From the NCBI GenBank assembly GCA_022059125.1, contig JAEUWY010000023.1, positions 2,294,001-2,358,000 on the forward strand: DNA of 64,000 nucleotides, read 5' to 3'. Positions 35,343-46,205 of this stretch are shown here, in pieces. This stretch comes from Corynespora cassiicola. Lineage: Eukaryota > Ascomycota > Dothideomycetes > Pleosporales > Corynesporascaceae. The translations under genes were made by a program, and so were the position numbers. Each line of letters begins with the position of its first letter. The first letter of the stretch is position 1. A model generated the notes under the pieces. It ran no database searches, had not been told where the DNA came from, and saw only the letters and a program-made list of their open reading frames with translations.

Positions 35343-36798
35343 TTACAAACCGGCTGGGAGCTGAAGTTGAAAGTCCTCGTACTCTTCGTCTAGAGGATCG
35401 CCGCCAAGTTGGCTGTTGAAGTTATTGAGCCAGGCGTCGACATCGTCATCGTCCGAGTCTTCGAGAAGACGTAGTTGCATCTCACGCTCCACGTCTGCAG
35501 CTGTACGATACGAAGATTGCTCCGCCTCAGGAGCAACGAGAGTTGCATTCGTAGAGGCAGAACTTGACCGGGAAAAGGCTCTGCGGGACTTGGTGACCAG
35601 AGATCCGCTACTTGTATTTCGACTGTGAACTGAAGATGGCGTGGTGGATCGCTTGGTGGCAGCCGAGACGGCGGGCTTTGTGATGTTGGACAGGGGTTTG
35701 CGGGCTGCGGTAGTCGCAGGGCGGCCCTGGGCATAGCCGATGGTGCTCTTTGCAGCAGCAGTTGCTGCCGCATGACGAGAAGCCGATGGCGCCATGACAG
35801 GCCTTGCGGGTTTCCTGCTTGAGATGATGCCGGTGGGAAGTCTTGACCTTGTGGCAGCGGTTGGCGCAGCGAAGTGATGTTTGGGCTTCGGCGGGGGCGA
35901 GAGAGCTGCAACGGCGGATTTGGCCTTGATGGTTGATGGTCCACTAGTCTTCTTCTGTAGTGGTGGTCTGACTGCAGGCTTGGGGGCCTCCTTTGGTGGG
36001 TCGTCGATACCAAGATATCTCCTTGCCTCTGCCTCGTCTTTGGCCATCATCTCCTCAAACATCTTGTCCATCTTCTCGTCCCTTGCTTTCCTCTGCTTCA
36101 TAAGAGTCTCTTCGAAAATCCTCTCTCCTCGTGTGCGGCCATCGTCTTCCACAGGATTGTGATATACGTCATTGTATCCGCGCATAAAGTTGTTGCCCTT
36201 CAACATGGAGAAGTTCCAGTCCGAAGGCACGCCATCGACCTCGTCGTCGGGGAGGGGAACCTCTTTGGGTGGCATATATTCCACTTCCGGCACATCGTCC
36301 TCTTGCTCATCCTGAACCTCGGGCTGGTGGACCTTGACCTTCGGGCGGCGCATGCGGGGGCTTCCTTTCTGAGTCTTCGCGGTTCCGGAGGGAGGCGCGG
36401 GCGTCTGGAAAGCTCTAGCTTTGGCGTTGGTAGTCTTCATACCTAGCGGGGCACGCGAACGGGGGCCTAGAATTGCACATCAGCACATGGTCTACGCGCA
36501 AATCACCGACAGGCTCACCAGCTGGAGTAACGAATGCATTGTCGTCCACTTTCCCCCCCTTCTGGATGGTCTTCAGGAGATTCTCGTTTCCTTTGCCCTT
36601 GCCCTGCATCGCCGACTTTCCGCCCTTGAAAACCGCATTTTCGTCGTTGGTCGGGACCTTGAAAGGCGTCTTTGGGGCCTTATTGCCGGGTGTTTTGGCG
36701 TTGAAGCCCTTGAGGCCGGCGTTGAGCGACTTGCCAGCGGCGCCAGCCTGCAGGGCGTGCACCAGATTCTCCTGGTCGTTTGCGGCGAGTACGTTCAT
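35343..36798 (-). CDS. Securin-like conserved fungal protein (tentative)
   Basis: Two exons (36798-36519 and 36466-35343, intron 52 bp) give 467 residues, mostly disordered and basic. Just after the splice lies RAPLGMKTTN, which fits the destruction-box pattern RxxL-x(5)-N and resembles the RAPL box known from fission-yeast Cut2. N-terminal ANDQENLV and PTNDENAV resemble KEN-box surroundings. Conserved-looking blocks are KVKVHQPEVQ, VEYMPPKEVPLPDDE and an acidic C-terminal end (DEEYEDFQLQLP), the region where securins bind separase. I infer a securin or another anaphase-promoting-complex substrate; no enzyme domain is present. The first ATG of the frame that starts a conserved segment is 36798; sequence upstream to 36975 is open but unlike coding sequence. 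Confidence 0.6.
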
Positions 36799-37126
36799 GT
36801 TAGTGGTCGCATCGAGCGAGGCGTCGTGGTTCCGGAGGCGAGTGATTGTCGCATGTTTGCCTTGTTTACAACCGTTGCTAGGGGCTGGGGTGCCGGACTC
36901 CGGAAGTTTAGTTTTTCCTTGGCTGCGCCAGCACGGGCGACCCCTGTTCCTGCCGAAAGGGAGCGAACGCCTCATGCCCGTAGTACTATCAACACCAGAA
37001 ACACTGCTTCAGACAACCACCACCACCCGCATACACTTATCCTGCTAACCCGACACTCTCTCACCCGCAACTCACACATCCAACCCTACCACATCACCCA
37101 TCTCGACTCGCACACTCGCCGCAGCC
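36799..37126. promoter_or_regulatory. Bidirectional promoter of securin-like gene and tropomyosin
   Basis: Only 328 bp separate the two ATGs, which point away from each other, so both promoters must lie here. C/A-rich leader sequence precedes the tropomyosin ATG. Confidence 0.65.
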
Positions 37127-37881
37127 ATGGATCAGATCAAGAACGTAAGGGACCCTTAAACTACCCCGCCATGTCCCGTACGCGGTCCGCAAGCTCTGTC
37201 TGCGGTGGCCTCACATGCCACACAACCGCAAAATCCCGCTCCGAAAAGACGATTTTTGCTGACAAGAGTGTCCATGACAGCGCATGAACGCCCTCCGCAT
37301 CGAGGCCGATGAGAGTGCCGCCAAAGCCGAAGAGTACAAGGCCAAGCTCAAGACCCTCGAGGCCGAGGCCACGCAGAAGGAGCAGGAGATTACCTCGCTG
37401 ACGCACAAGAACCAAGTCCTTGAGTCTGAGGTTGAGAAGCTCGAAGGGTCAGTCAAGACGTACAAGGACGAGGCCGGTGCCGGTGCTCAGGCTGGATCCC
37501 ACGTCGAGAGCATGCAGCGCAAGATCCAGGTGCTTGAGGAAGAGGCTGAGGAATCTGACAGGACCATCCGCGAGCTCAACGAGAAGTGAGTCCAAGTCCC
37601 CCTATTTTCTTTTTCTTCTCCTGGTTTCCAAACTACGTGGCTTCGACACACTACCCCGTGTGTTGGAGCTTCCGGAAGCTTCGCCAGCGAACATGACGGT
37701 GCTGACACGTTGCCTCAGGCTCCGCCAAACCGACGTCAAGTCCGGCCACTACGAACGCAAAGTCCAAGCTCTCGAGCAGTCCCGCGACCAGTGGGAAGCC
37801 AAGTACGAGGAGATGGCCAAGAAATACGCCGACACCAAGAAGGAGCTCGACGACTTCGTCAAGGAGATTGGTAACATCTAA
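37127..37881 (+). CDS. TPM1: Tropomyosin, actin cable protein
   Basis: Three exons (37127-37144, 37281-37585, 37719-37881) give 161 residues, the length usual for short fungal tropomyosins. Exon 1 encodes only MDQIKN and splices to RMNALRIEADES. The whole protein is a continuous heptad coiled coil (AKLKTLEAEATQKEQEI, then LESEVEKLEGSVKTYKDEA, then RKVQALEQSRDQWEAKYEEM) ending in DDFVKEIGNI. It binds F-actin and stabilises cables and the cytokinetic ring, recruiting formin-built filaments. The N-terminal Met-Asp is a common substrate for N-terminal acetylation, which regulates tropomyosin binding. The first intron is long (136 bp) for such a small gene. Confidence 0.96.
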
Positions 37882-38637
37882 TCGTCTTGTCCGTCTCTCT
37901 TTCGTGGTTATTGACCGTCTTGCCTCAGTGAATAGCTAGCTTAGCGTCATGGAGCAAGACGGCGAGTGGATTCAAGTGCGTGTGCGTGGTTGCCTGGTCA
38001 AATAGCATTGAAGTGGGGAGGAAAGTTTTCACAATTTCATCTCGTTACCCTCCGACCTGCATATCTTGGTTTTTCCCTTCTCTCTCCCTTCCCTCCCCCT
38101 TTTGCGCGGCGGATGAACATGTTTGTGCGTTCTAGATAGCCCTCTCTGAGCGTGACAATCGAGTGGTAGCTCTCCCTACTAGACTCTTTTATCCCCATAG
38201 CATCTTCGCCCTGCCCGGTGCTGGTGATTTGCTCTGCTGCAATTTTAGGAGTTTGGCAGTTTAATTTTAATAAGAGCCCACATCCATCCCCTTTTGCAAC
38301 ACTGACCACCCTTGCTCGACTTTTGCACGCACTCTGCTGGAACCATTAATTTTTTCGAGTGCTAATAAACTGGGTATCTGCACGACATCATGCCACTTTT
38401 TTTTCTGTTTACACGTCCTGCCTTTTCGCCGTTTTCTTCCCACGGCGACGGGGTAATTGAAGGACACAATTGCGAGGGATCACAAAGAAGTAGGTCTGTG
38501 ACCATCATTTGTGGCCCTCTGCAACCCTTTATACTCCAGACGAGGCCATGCACCTGCTGTGTCCACACATATGGTCCGACGGGCTCCCTGAAGCGAAAAA
38601 GGGCCCCCCAAACAAAAAGAAAGGAAAGACTGGCAGC
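37882..38637. other. Convergent 3' intergenic between tropomyosin and RRP17
   Basis: About 0.75 kb with T-rich and C-rich patches. No gene seen. Confidence 0.5.
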
Positions 38638-39595
38638 TCATTTCCCCTTGCGCGCCTGAGCCTGCTTCTTCTTCTTGAGCCCCTGCTTCACCCTCTCCAT
38701 CTTGCGCTCGGCCTTGGTCTCATATCTAAACTTCTTCTTCTTGGGCTTCTTTGGACGATCCGACTTTGGCTTCTCCTTTGTCCACTCGCGCTTCTGCTTC
38801 TCGGCGGCGGCGGCGGCGGCGGCGTCGTCGTCGTCCTGCTTGGCACCCGCCGCCTTCTCGAAGCCCGACTTCGAGATGCCTACGCTCTCAATGGTGACAG
38901 TCGTGTACTTGTCCTCGTCGATGTACTCGTCCTCTTGGTCTATAACGGCCTCGGCTTCAGCGGGCGCATCGTCTTTTATGCCGTTCCACTCGCCGTTGTC
39001 GTTCGAGTCGTCGGCTTCCGAGTCCTCTTCTTCTCCCGAGGAGGATATGTCTGGGTTGGCTTGTTTGACCAGGCGGTTGATCTCTTCGACGTGCTTTTCG
39101 AGGTCGGCTTTGCGCTGCTGGCGCATCTGTTGGGCGAGTGCGGGTCAGCAAAACGTTTCGTTCCATGTAGATGACGAATCGTGGGTTGCGGGCGTGCATT
39201 TGGGGACGTGGAGCCGGTGCGGTGTGTTTTATACGGCTTTTTTTTTCGCTCTCGAATGTTTGCTCCTCTGAAACTGCCTCGAAACTATAATAGAGTTTCT
39301 TGCGATTCAAGGCGGTTGCATCGGACTGAGCAGCTTCGGAGAGCTTTTTGGTTCGAAAAAAGTGGTTGAGGAGCCGATTCGTGTACCCGCGAAACAGAGA
39401 AGCAAAACATACCTCGCGCCTCAAACGTGTGCGCTCTTCCTTCTCGCGCTTTGCATTTTCTTCCTGTGCGTGCTTTATCCGCGCCTGCTTGCGCTTGTGG
39501 AAACCCGTCAGGTATTCTTCGCGGGCTGCGAAATCAAACGTAATCTCCTGCGGCTCGTTGGGATTCGTCTTGCGCTTTTTCGAAGGGGGAGGCAT
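38638..39595 (-). CDS. RRP17: Ribosomal RNA-processing protein 17 (Nop25/NOL12 family)
   Basis: Two exons (39595-39413 and 39126-38638) give 223 residues. The N-terminus (PPPSKKRKTN, then ITFDFAAREEYLTGFHKRK) is the family signature, followed by a charged helix (RIKHAQEENAKREKEERTRL). The intron is long (286 bp) and is precisely flanked by GAG|GTATGT and AACAG|ATG. Acidic and alanine/aspartate runs follow, then a Lys-rich tail with nucleolar-type signals (KKPKKKKFRYETKAERKME). Yeast Rrp17 is a 5'-3' exonuclease for 5.8S and 25S rRNA maturation in the nucleolus. The alanine run is encoded by a GCC/GGC repeat. Confidence 0.9.
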
Positions 39596-39984
39596 GGCGA
39601 AATATTCTGGTTGTGTGATGCTCGAGGAATGTCCTGGCCGTACACTGGGGGTCCGGTATCTTGGTAGAGCTTCAGCAGAAAAAGTTGCTGGGGTTGCGGG
39701 GATGGAGGAAGGTTTTGCCGAGACGTGGCTGGTGCGAAAGTGACATGTGGGTGTGTGAAATCACTTGCGGCAGGGATCGGAGTTTATTTTGGTCGGAATT
39801 TTAATGTGAATCAGGGTCTGATATGATGCAGTCGTGAACATGGGTATCATTAAGATTTCTGGGTCTAGATGGTTTTCTACTACTATGAACAACAACTTTT
39901 GTTAGAACCGAAACGGCCTGTAGATCTCTTGTGAACCTCGCTCATGACACTAACTTTAGACGGGGGGAGGGCGACAAAAATAGC
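39596..39984. other. Intergenic upstream of RRP17
   Basis: About 0.4 kb between two minus-strand genes: RRP17 promoter and CDC43 3' flank. No gene seen. Confidence 0.5.
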
Positions 39985-41280
39985 TCATGGCCCGTTTTGG
40001 ACGTCGTCGAGGCCTAGAAGTTCCCTTCTCCAGGGAAGTGATTCTAAATGCCTCTTGGCCCGTTCTGAAATGCATAGAGCTGCATCGACGTTCTGCAAGC
40101 CGGCTTCCCCTAGGATCGCTAGAACGAAAAGCCCAAGATATGAATGGTAGATATCCGGAGGGTCCCCTGGTACCTTCCCAAATCCTCCCACCATGTGCTG
40201 TGTGCGATCCAACAGCCATCGTCGAACAGGCGTGCTGTTGATAATGTGTAAATGTCCAAGGATCTGCAATGGAGCGCACACCCAATATGCATAACACGTG
40301 TCTCCAATCTTGTTGCATCTGCCGTTTATGCCCACCCACTGAAGCTCAAAGTGCGACTTTGGTCGACCGTGATAGGATTGTCCGCCGACAGTGGACGGAT
40401 AGCTTTGAAGCTTGACGAATGAGTGGGAATCATGGCAAGTCGCTGACGAATCTGTCTCGTCGCCTAGGGTATCTACAGCGTCCTCGTCATCCAGTGTGAG
40501 CGTCTGACGCGAGGCTAGCCAGCGTAGGGTCAGTGGGAGGTCCGTGACTCCGCGGATTTTACCATCGGGTTTGGGCACAGGAAGGCGATCGACGAAGCAC
40601 AGCGCATTGATGGCACAGGCTGCAAACCCAGCGTGGGCTTCGTGGAACGGAGCTTCCGAGATTCCCCCATCGTAGGTCTCGGACTGGCGCACGCACTCGA
40701 CGAACTTGTCGACATCAATGTCGGGCACGCCGTCGACAGGACCCTCCAGATTGCCCCGCAGGATCCATCGGATGGCCGTGGCCATGTAGCCAAACCTGGT
40801 GTCGTTTCCGCCTTCGACGCGGCCATCTTCTCCTATTGTTTCCCCAAAGCTGCCGTCGGGTCGTTGGGTCTTGGGTAGCCAGGCTAGGATTTCCCGTCTC
40901 TTAACCTTGCGTAGATCGTCACCCAGTATTAATAGAATCAGGAGAGAAAAGAAAGTGCCGGCCACGTGAGGGGGATCCCAAATTTTGTTTTCGCCAGACC
41001 TCTGGCTGCCAAAGTCGGTGCCGGGCGAGGGTCGAAAGCCGCCCTCTGGCAGCTGGCAGGCGTAGACCCATTCTATGTAGCCTTGGCGCTCGTCATGCGA
41101 GACGGCGCCCTGCAGGTCTCCGAGGATGTCCAGGGCAGAGAGGGTGAAGGTGGCAAGAGTCATGCGATTGGAGTCATTGCCAGTGTAGTGATGGGGCAGG
41201 AACGTCTTCAGGTTCCTCCTCCAGTAGTTGATGTGCCTGGAGTAGTTGAGGGTGCTGCCGGGGGCGGACATGGCCGGCAT
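39985..41280 (-). CDS. CDC43: Geranylgeranyltransferase type I beta subunit
   Basis: A single uninterrupted frame of 431 residues. With the shared alpha subunit it attaches geranylgeranyl to CaaX proteins such as Rho1 and Cdc42. Prenyltransferase repeats are visible: WVYACQLPEGGFRPSPG, WLPKTQRPDGSFGE, SETYDGGISEAPFHEAHAG, GINGRCNKIGDTCYAYW and MVGGFGKVPGDPPDIYHSYLG. The zinc ligands are the Asp and Cys of GDTC and the His of DIYHSYLG. The opening NYSRHINYWRRNLKTFLPHHY is typical of the beta-I subunit rather than farnesyltransferase. An insertion rich in Asp and Ser (TLGDETDSSATCHDSHS) sits between the fourth and fifth repeats. Confidence 0.95.
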   Translation of the reverse strand: MPAMSAPGSTLNYSRHINYWRRNLKTFLPHHYTGNDSNRMTLATFTLSALDILGDLQGAVSHDERQGYIEWVYACQLPEGGFRPSPGTDFGSQRSGENKIWDPPHVAGTFFSLLILLILGDDLRKVKRREILAWLPKTQRPDGSFGETIGEDGRVEGGNDTRFGYMATAIRWILRGNLEGPVDGVPDIDVDKFVECVRQSETYDGGISEAPFHEAHAGFAACAINALCFVDRLPVPKPDGKIRGVTDLPLTLRWLASRQTLTLDDEDAVDTLGDETDSSATCHDSHSFVKLQSYPSTVGGQSYHGRPKSHFELQWVGINGRCNKIGDTCYAYWVCAPLQILGHLHIINSTPVRRWLLDRTQHMVGGFGKVPGDPPDIYHSYLGLFVLAILGEAGLQNVDAALCISERAKRHLESLPWRRELLGLDDVQNGP

Positions 41281-42049
41281 CCCGTGCCCGGTGACTGCGC
41301 CGTCGTCAGAGCTCCGAAATGCGCTCTAGGAGGCGAAGTGCGGATCCAAGTCCGGCTGCGGAGGAGCACAGCAGACGCGCACGAGGGCCTGGGGGGACGG
41401 GGCAGGAGCAGGCTTTTTCAGACTTTTCGCAGCGTCGCTCGCATACGAGAAGGGGCATGCAGGGGAGGCCACGATGCGTTTCAAGCGACCAGCGGAGTGG
41501 AGCGGAGCGGTACTTTGAGGCTGAAGTATTTATATTTGGGCGGCAGAGACCAATCAGATTACGCCAGCATCGTGGAACGAACCTGGCCAGCGTGCAGTCG
41601 GGCGTGGTAAATTTGCCCGAGAGTGGTGAGGAGGGAAAGGGGGTAGGGCGGCGGGCGACCCGCGCGTTGCAGGCAGGGCAGGCCAAACGGTCTGCCGCCA
41701 AGCATTTCGTAACAGGGCCCGCCTGGTGAACTTCAGCTCGCCGCAGTCGACAACTCAAAAACACTCCTGAAGTCAGCACTTCTCCTGCATATCCTCCTAA
41801 TCGGCCAGCTCCGGTCCCCCGCGGCTGCGCTTTCTTGTCCCTTTGAACCCCCCCGTGCCTCAGTGCCAACCCCTCTTGCGACCGGTCCCGCCGTCCCACA
41901 CGCACCACCGGTGCTGCGCTATTCGTGTTCCCCAGACTTTCCTTCTCCACGCTCACTACGCCTGTCAAACCACCGGCTCCCTAATACTAGTCTCCTTCTT
42001 GCACCCAGCACGGCGTTAGGAAGGTTTTGATACCCCCTCCGACTTCACC
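41281..42049. promoter_or_regulatory. Bidirectional intergenic between CDC43 and RGD2
   Basis: About 0.77 kb between divergent ATGs; both promoters must lie here. C/T-rich leader sequence precedes the RGD2 ATG at 42050. No gene is supported. Confidence 0.55.
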
Positions 42050-44773
42050 ATGGCGTCGGGTTTTGCTGCGTCCTTCTGGTCAAGCGACTATGCGGGTGGT
42101 GCGTTCCTGTTTGCGCCCCCGAGAGCGTGCGAGTGCTGACACCCACCACAGGCCTGGGAGTCCTCTTCGGCAAGCTCCAGCAGGGCGTCCAGGAAAACCA
42201 GCAGATCCTCACCATCGCTCGCATGCGAGCTGATGCCGAAGAGGTCTACGGAAACAGCCTGGCCGGAATCCCGCCTGCGACGGAGCGCATACAGGGTGGC
42301 TTCAGCAGAGATGAGGGCGCAAGCGTGCGAAAGGTACCAGACGTTTGCGACGCAGTTACTAGTCCACCGCTCACCGAGGATAGGCGTACGAGGGCGTCCG
42401 CACCGAGATGGAGACGGCCTCCCAGAACCATCGCAAGATCGCATCCAACATCCGAGAGCTCGTCGTGAACCCTTTCAGCCGCTGGTGCGAAGCGCATGCT
42501 GCCCGCGTGCAGAACTCGCAGGACGACCTGCAGTCGCGAATCAAGCTCCACGACCGGCAAGCTGAGGCGGTGCGCAAGTTCCGATCGCAGTACTACAACA
42601 AGTGCAGGCTCGTCGAGGATCTCGAGGAAGAAGATAAGCTGGCGTTCCAGGATCCCCAGAGCGAGACTGTCCAGAGCCCCAAGATGAAGGTCCCTACCAT
42701 CAAGATGTCCGAGCCCGACGAGAATGCAGAGGAGCCGCTCGACCTTGGTGATGAGACGTACCAGCCCGAGCAGATCAAGAAGATCTTGACTCACATGTTG
42801 GATACAATCAAGATTGGCGAGGTCAAGGTGCCTATTCTGGGCACCTACCAAAACACCTCGAGTGGATCTGACATCACCGAGTACATCCAGAAGCACATGG
42901 GTGCCACCACCGTTAGCTACGCAGAGAGGATCGGGCAGGACATGGTTGACAATGGCTTCCTCCGCCTTGTTGGAAACGTTGGCAGTGCCTTCGCCAACAG
43001 CTCCAGGATGAACTACCAGTGGAAGACCAAGGTTTTCCAGCTTACGGGCATCCCGGAAAAGAAGAAGCCTCTCGATCGCGTATCCTCCACCATGTCTAAC
43101 GATAGCTTCACCGTCGACTCTCCCGTAGGATCTGTTCAGGAGTATCTTTCGGGCTGGAATCCGCTGAATAACCCATACCCCAATGAGACCCCCGCAGAGA
43201 AGCTCCGGCGTGAGGCCCGCGAGGCCGACGAGAGGTACAAGCAGGCTGTGAAGAAGCTTGACTCGCTCCGCTGCAACCTGGAGGAAGCCATGATCGACCA
43301 CCTCAAGTTCATGGAGCGCTGTGAGCTCGACAGGCTGAAGGCCATCAAGGCCGTCGTCTTGGATTTCTCTGGCGCCATCAGCAACGTCATCCCTAGCCTG
43401 CAGAGCACCGTGGACAAGATGATGCTCTTCCAGGAGACCGTCCAGCCCCTGGGTGATCTCAGATACATGCTCGAGAATTACAGAACTGGCCCATTCGTGC
43501 CCAAGGTCACAACCTATGAGAACTACTACAACTCGGTGGATGAACAGACCTTTGGCGTTGACCTGGAGGCCAGGGCCCGATCCGACCGCAAGCGCGTGCC
43601 CATCATCATCACGACCATTCTCACTTTCCTTGACAACCACTATCCGGATCTCGAAGGCGATGAGGCGCGCCGTGGCATCTGGCTTGTTGACGTTCCTCTT
43701 TCTCAGACCCATAACCTGCGCGCTGCCATCAACACCGGAAAGACGTTCCCTCACGAAGTTCTCGAGAAATATGATATACCCATTGTTGCTAGCGTTCTGA
43801 AACTTTACCTTCTTGAGTTGCCTGGTAAGTAGCTCTACCATGGTCTGCACGAATACCGCTGACTTTGCTAGACTCCCTCGTCTCCTCCCACGTCTACGAA
43901 ATCGTAAAGACAATCTACAGCACCACGGCCACTGACGCTTCCGAGGAAACTCGTGTTTCCGTCATCCAGTCCACTCTTGGCCAACTCCGCCTTGCCAACA
44001 TTGCTACCCTGGACGCCATCTGCACCCACTTCACTCGTCTCATTGAGCTGACCTCGGCCGATGAAGCCTATGTCACCGCCCTTGCTGCTGCGCTTGCCCC
44101 CTGCATTCTCCGACCGCGACAGGAGTCGAGCTTGACGATGAACGAACGTTACAGCTACCGTCTTATCCGGGACCTGTTTGCTCACAAGGATGCCATCTTC
44201 GGAGAATTGAAGCGCGCTAGTGCCTTGACTCATTCAGCTTCTGGCGCTTCGCGTCCAAGGGCCATCTCCACCGATGAGAGCAACCGCCGCGCCAACTATG
44301 AGGAGCGCAACCGTGCCATTGCGGCACAGCGCTCCCCCCGAGCTGTTTCTCCTGGCCCGGGCAACCGCACTGGATCTCACCGCCGCGACCGTAGCTCAAC
44401 TAGGTTCCCCGTCAGCACCAGCAACACATCGCCCACGGAGCAGCGCAGGAGTGGCGGAACTAGGAACTCGCTGGAGGTGCCCGGAAGTGCCGAAAGCAGC
44501 CCTGTAAACGAGACCAACGGTACCAATGGTACTGCCGAATCCGCCCCTGAGCACCCGGCGCCATCGAGCACTCGCGTGCCCCTGCCGAGGAAACATGCGG
44601 GCAGCCTCGCGCGCGGCAACCGAGACTCGACTGGCAGCTTGAGGTCTGACGATTCTGCGCCCCGAGGAGTTCAACTCGAGGATAAGCCCATGGAATCCCG
44701 TGGGGTGCAGCTTGAAGACAAGCCCATGGAGCCCCGTGGGGTGCAACTCGAGGACAAGCCAATGGACGACTAG
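42050..44773 (+). CDS. RGD2: F-BAR, DEP and RhoGAP domain protein (Rgd2-like)
   Basis: Four exons (42050-42095, 42152-42333, 42384-43824, 43872-44773) give 856 residues. The F-BAR domain starts at once (SFWSSDYAGGLGVLFGKL) and is interrupted, as in yeast Rgd2 and fission-yeast Rga8, by a DEP domain (IKKILTHMLDTIKIG, then MVDNGFLRLVGN). The F-BAR coiled coil resumes at EKLRREAREADERYKQAV. The RhoGAP domain follows (VPIIITTILTFLDNH, GIWLVDV where many RhoGAPs have GI(F/Y)R, and LKLYLLELPDSLVSSHVY). The catalytic arginine of GIFR seems replaced, so GAP activity is uncertain. The tail is disordered and ends in three copies of a 12-residue repeat (RGVQLEDKPME plus one residue). It should link curved membrane with Rho/Cdc42 control. 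Confidence 0.93.
44663..44770 (+). repeat. Three tandem 36-bp coding repeats
   Basis: Units start at 44663, 44699 and 44735, each encoding RGVQLEDKPM(E/D) plus one spacer residue. They form the very C-terminus of the Rgd2-like protein. Synonymous differences between units show they are not a fresh duplication. Confidence 0.95.
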
Positions 44774-45563
44774 TAGTCATGCCGTTGAAGGACTCGAGCT
44801 TGGACAAGGCTCCGACGTAATGGACAGCACGAAGCACGGATCTATGCGATATGCACTGGCGCTTCGCTCACGATACCAGCAGGTTAATGGATGAACATGT
44901 GAGGATACCACTGGAGCGATATTTTGCGAGCGGCCCCGCCGGTTATGTGTTTTTCTGGAGAGGGCCATGATGGCATTCGATTCTGACAAAGTGGTGATTG
45001 GGGACGGGTGCGATGCTGTAACATCACTAGTGTAGGCCTTTTGATTTCTTTGTGTTTATTACCTGGAATGTGATCACGAGCATGCCTTATGCCATTCTAT
45101 TGTACAGTTCCCAAAAGCAAGATCGTGATGGATGACGCACATGACGGCGGCCGGGGAGGGTTGACATGGCTGGTCAGCCGCAGGTCCTTGGGCGGGCCGA
45201 GCGAGAGCATGGGGGACCAGGAAAGGATTGGGTGCGTGGCTGGGGCCAGCCCGATGGGCCTGGGGCTGCATCGGCTGCATCAACAACTGGGCATCTCACG
45301 CAGCGCCCGACTGTTCCAAGGTTTTTTCTTAATTAACTCAGCAGCCGCTCGCTCGCTTGGGGCTGGACAGCCTCCCCATCTTCGCTCTGTCCTTTGAGTT
45401 TCTCTAACGTCTCCGTCGCCCGCTCTTTGGCCCAGCTCCACGGTCCATCGCAACTCCACACCCCACATCTGATCAGCCCACGAATCAAAGCGCGATCGCA
45501 TTTGCACACCATCGCGGTCCAGCAGCAGCAAACACTGCGTCCCACGGTGACTGGACGTGCACA
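44774..45563. other. Intergenic upstream of the small basic protein gene
   Basis: About 0.8 kb; RGD2 3' flank then a CT-rich promoter and leader. No gene seen. Confidence 0.5.
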
Positions 45564-46205
45564 ATGTGCCTGGTCAAAGTCCGTCAGGAGGAGGACGTCG
45601 TAGTACCGTATCGCGTGGTCCGCAACCGCACGCCGTCTCCGGTCAGGCGCCGCTCCGTCCGGCGCGTCTCACGAGTCTCGCAGAGCGAAGTCTTCTCGCA
45701 CCGCGAGTCGCCGCGACCGTCTGCCAGCTACGTTGCGGTGCCGGCTCCAGCGCCCGCTCCGCTGGCCATCCCCCCTCCTCAGCCCGTGCCCGTCTTCGTT
45801 GCGCCATCGCCGCCTCCGGCGCCAGCCCCTCCGCCCCCACGCAGCCATGTGTCGGCTCACTACGTCGAGGTGAGCCCGCGCAGCGACTACACCAGCTCCA
45901 GCAGCTCCAGCCCGAGCCGCTCAGAGTACATCACGCACGAGCGCGAGTACCGCCGCGAGAGGAACTACTCTCCCGAATCGAGCCCCCGCTACGAGCACTT
46001 TAGGTACGTGGACGCGGCACCCGAGCCGGACAGGTACGAGAGATACCACAGGGAGAGGAGCCGCAGCAGAGCCAGGAGCCGCGGGCGGAGCAGGGACTAT
46101 GGGTACGACTACGATCCTAGGGGCAGCTATAGGGAGAGGGAGACACGGGAGCGTATCACCATCAGCGATGGCGACGGCAGGAGGACGAGGGAGTACAGGC
46201 GGTAG
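45564..46205 (+). CDS. Conserved-looking fungal protein of unknown function, Pro-rich and RS-rich
   Basis: A single exon of 213 residues starting MCLVKVRQEEDVVVPYRVV, a start I associate with an uncharacterised fungal family. It is disordered: a basic segment with RVSRVSQSE, then a long Pro/Ala stretch (VPAPAPAPLAIPPPQPVP), a Ser run, and a C-terminal half rich in Arg, Ser, Tyr and Glu (RSRSRARSRGRSRDYGYD). The RS dipeptides resemble splicing-factor tails but no RNA-binding domain is present. No membrane segment or signal peptide. Function unknown; a low-complexity composition makes homology uncertain. Confidence 0.7.
   Translation: MCLVKVRQEEDVVVPYRVVRNRTPSPVRRRSVRRVSRVSQSEVFSHRESPRPSASYVAVPAPAPAPLAIPPPQPVPVFVAPSPPPAPAPPPPRSHVSAHYVEVSPRSDYTSSSSSSPSRSEYITHEREYRRERNYSPESSPRYEHFRYVDAAPEPDRYERYHRERSRSRARSRGRSRDYGYDYDPRGSYRERETRERITISDGDGRRTREYRR

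Noticed and set aside
36799..36975. Upstream extension of the securin-like frame
   Set aside because: Composition differs from the conserved protein and it would consume the short divergent promoter; ATG 36798 starts the conserved part.
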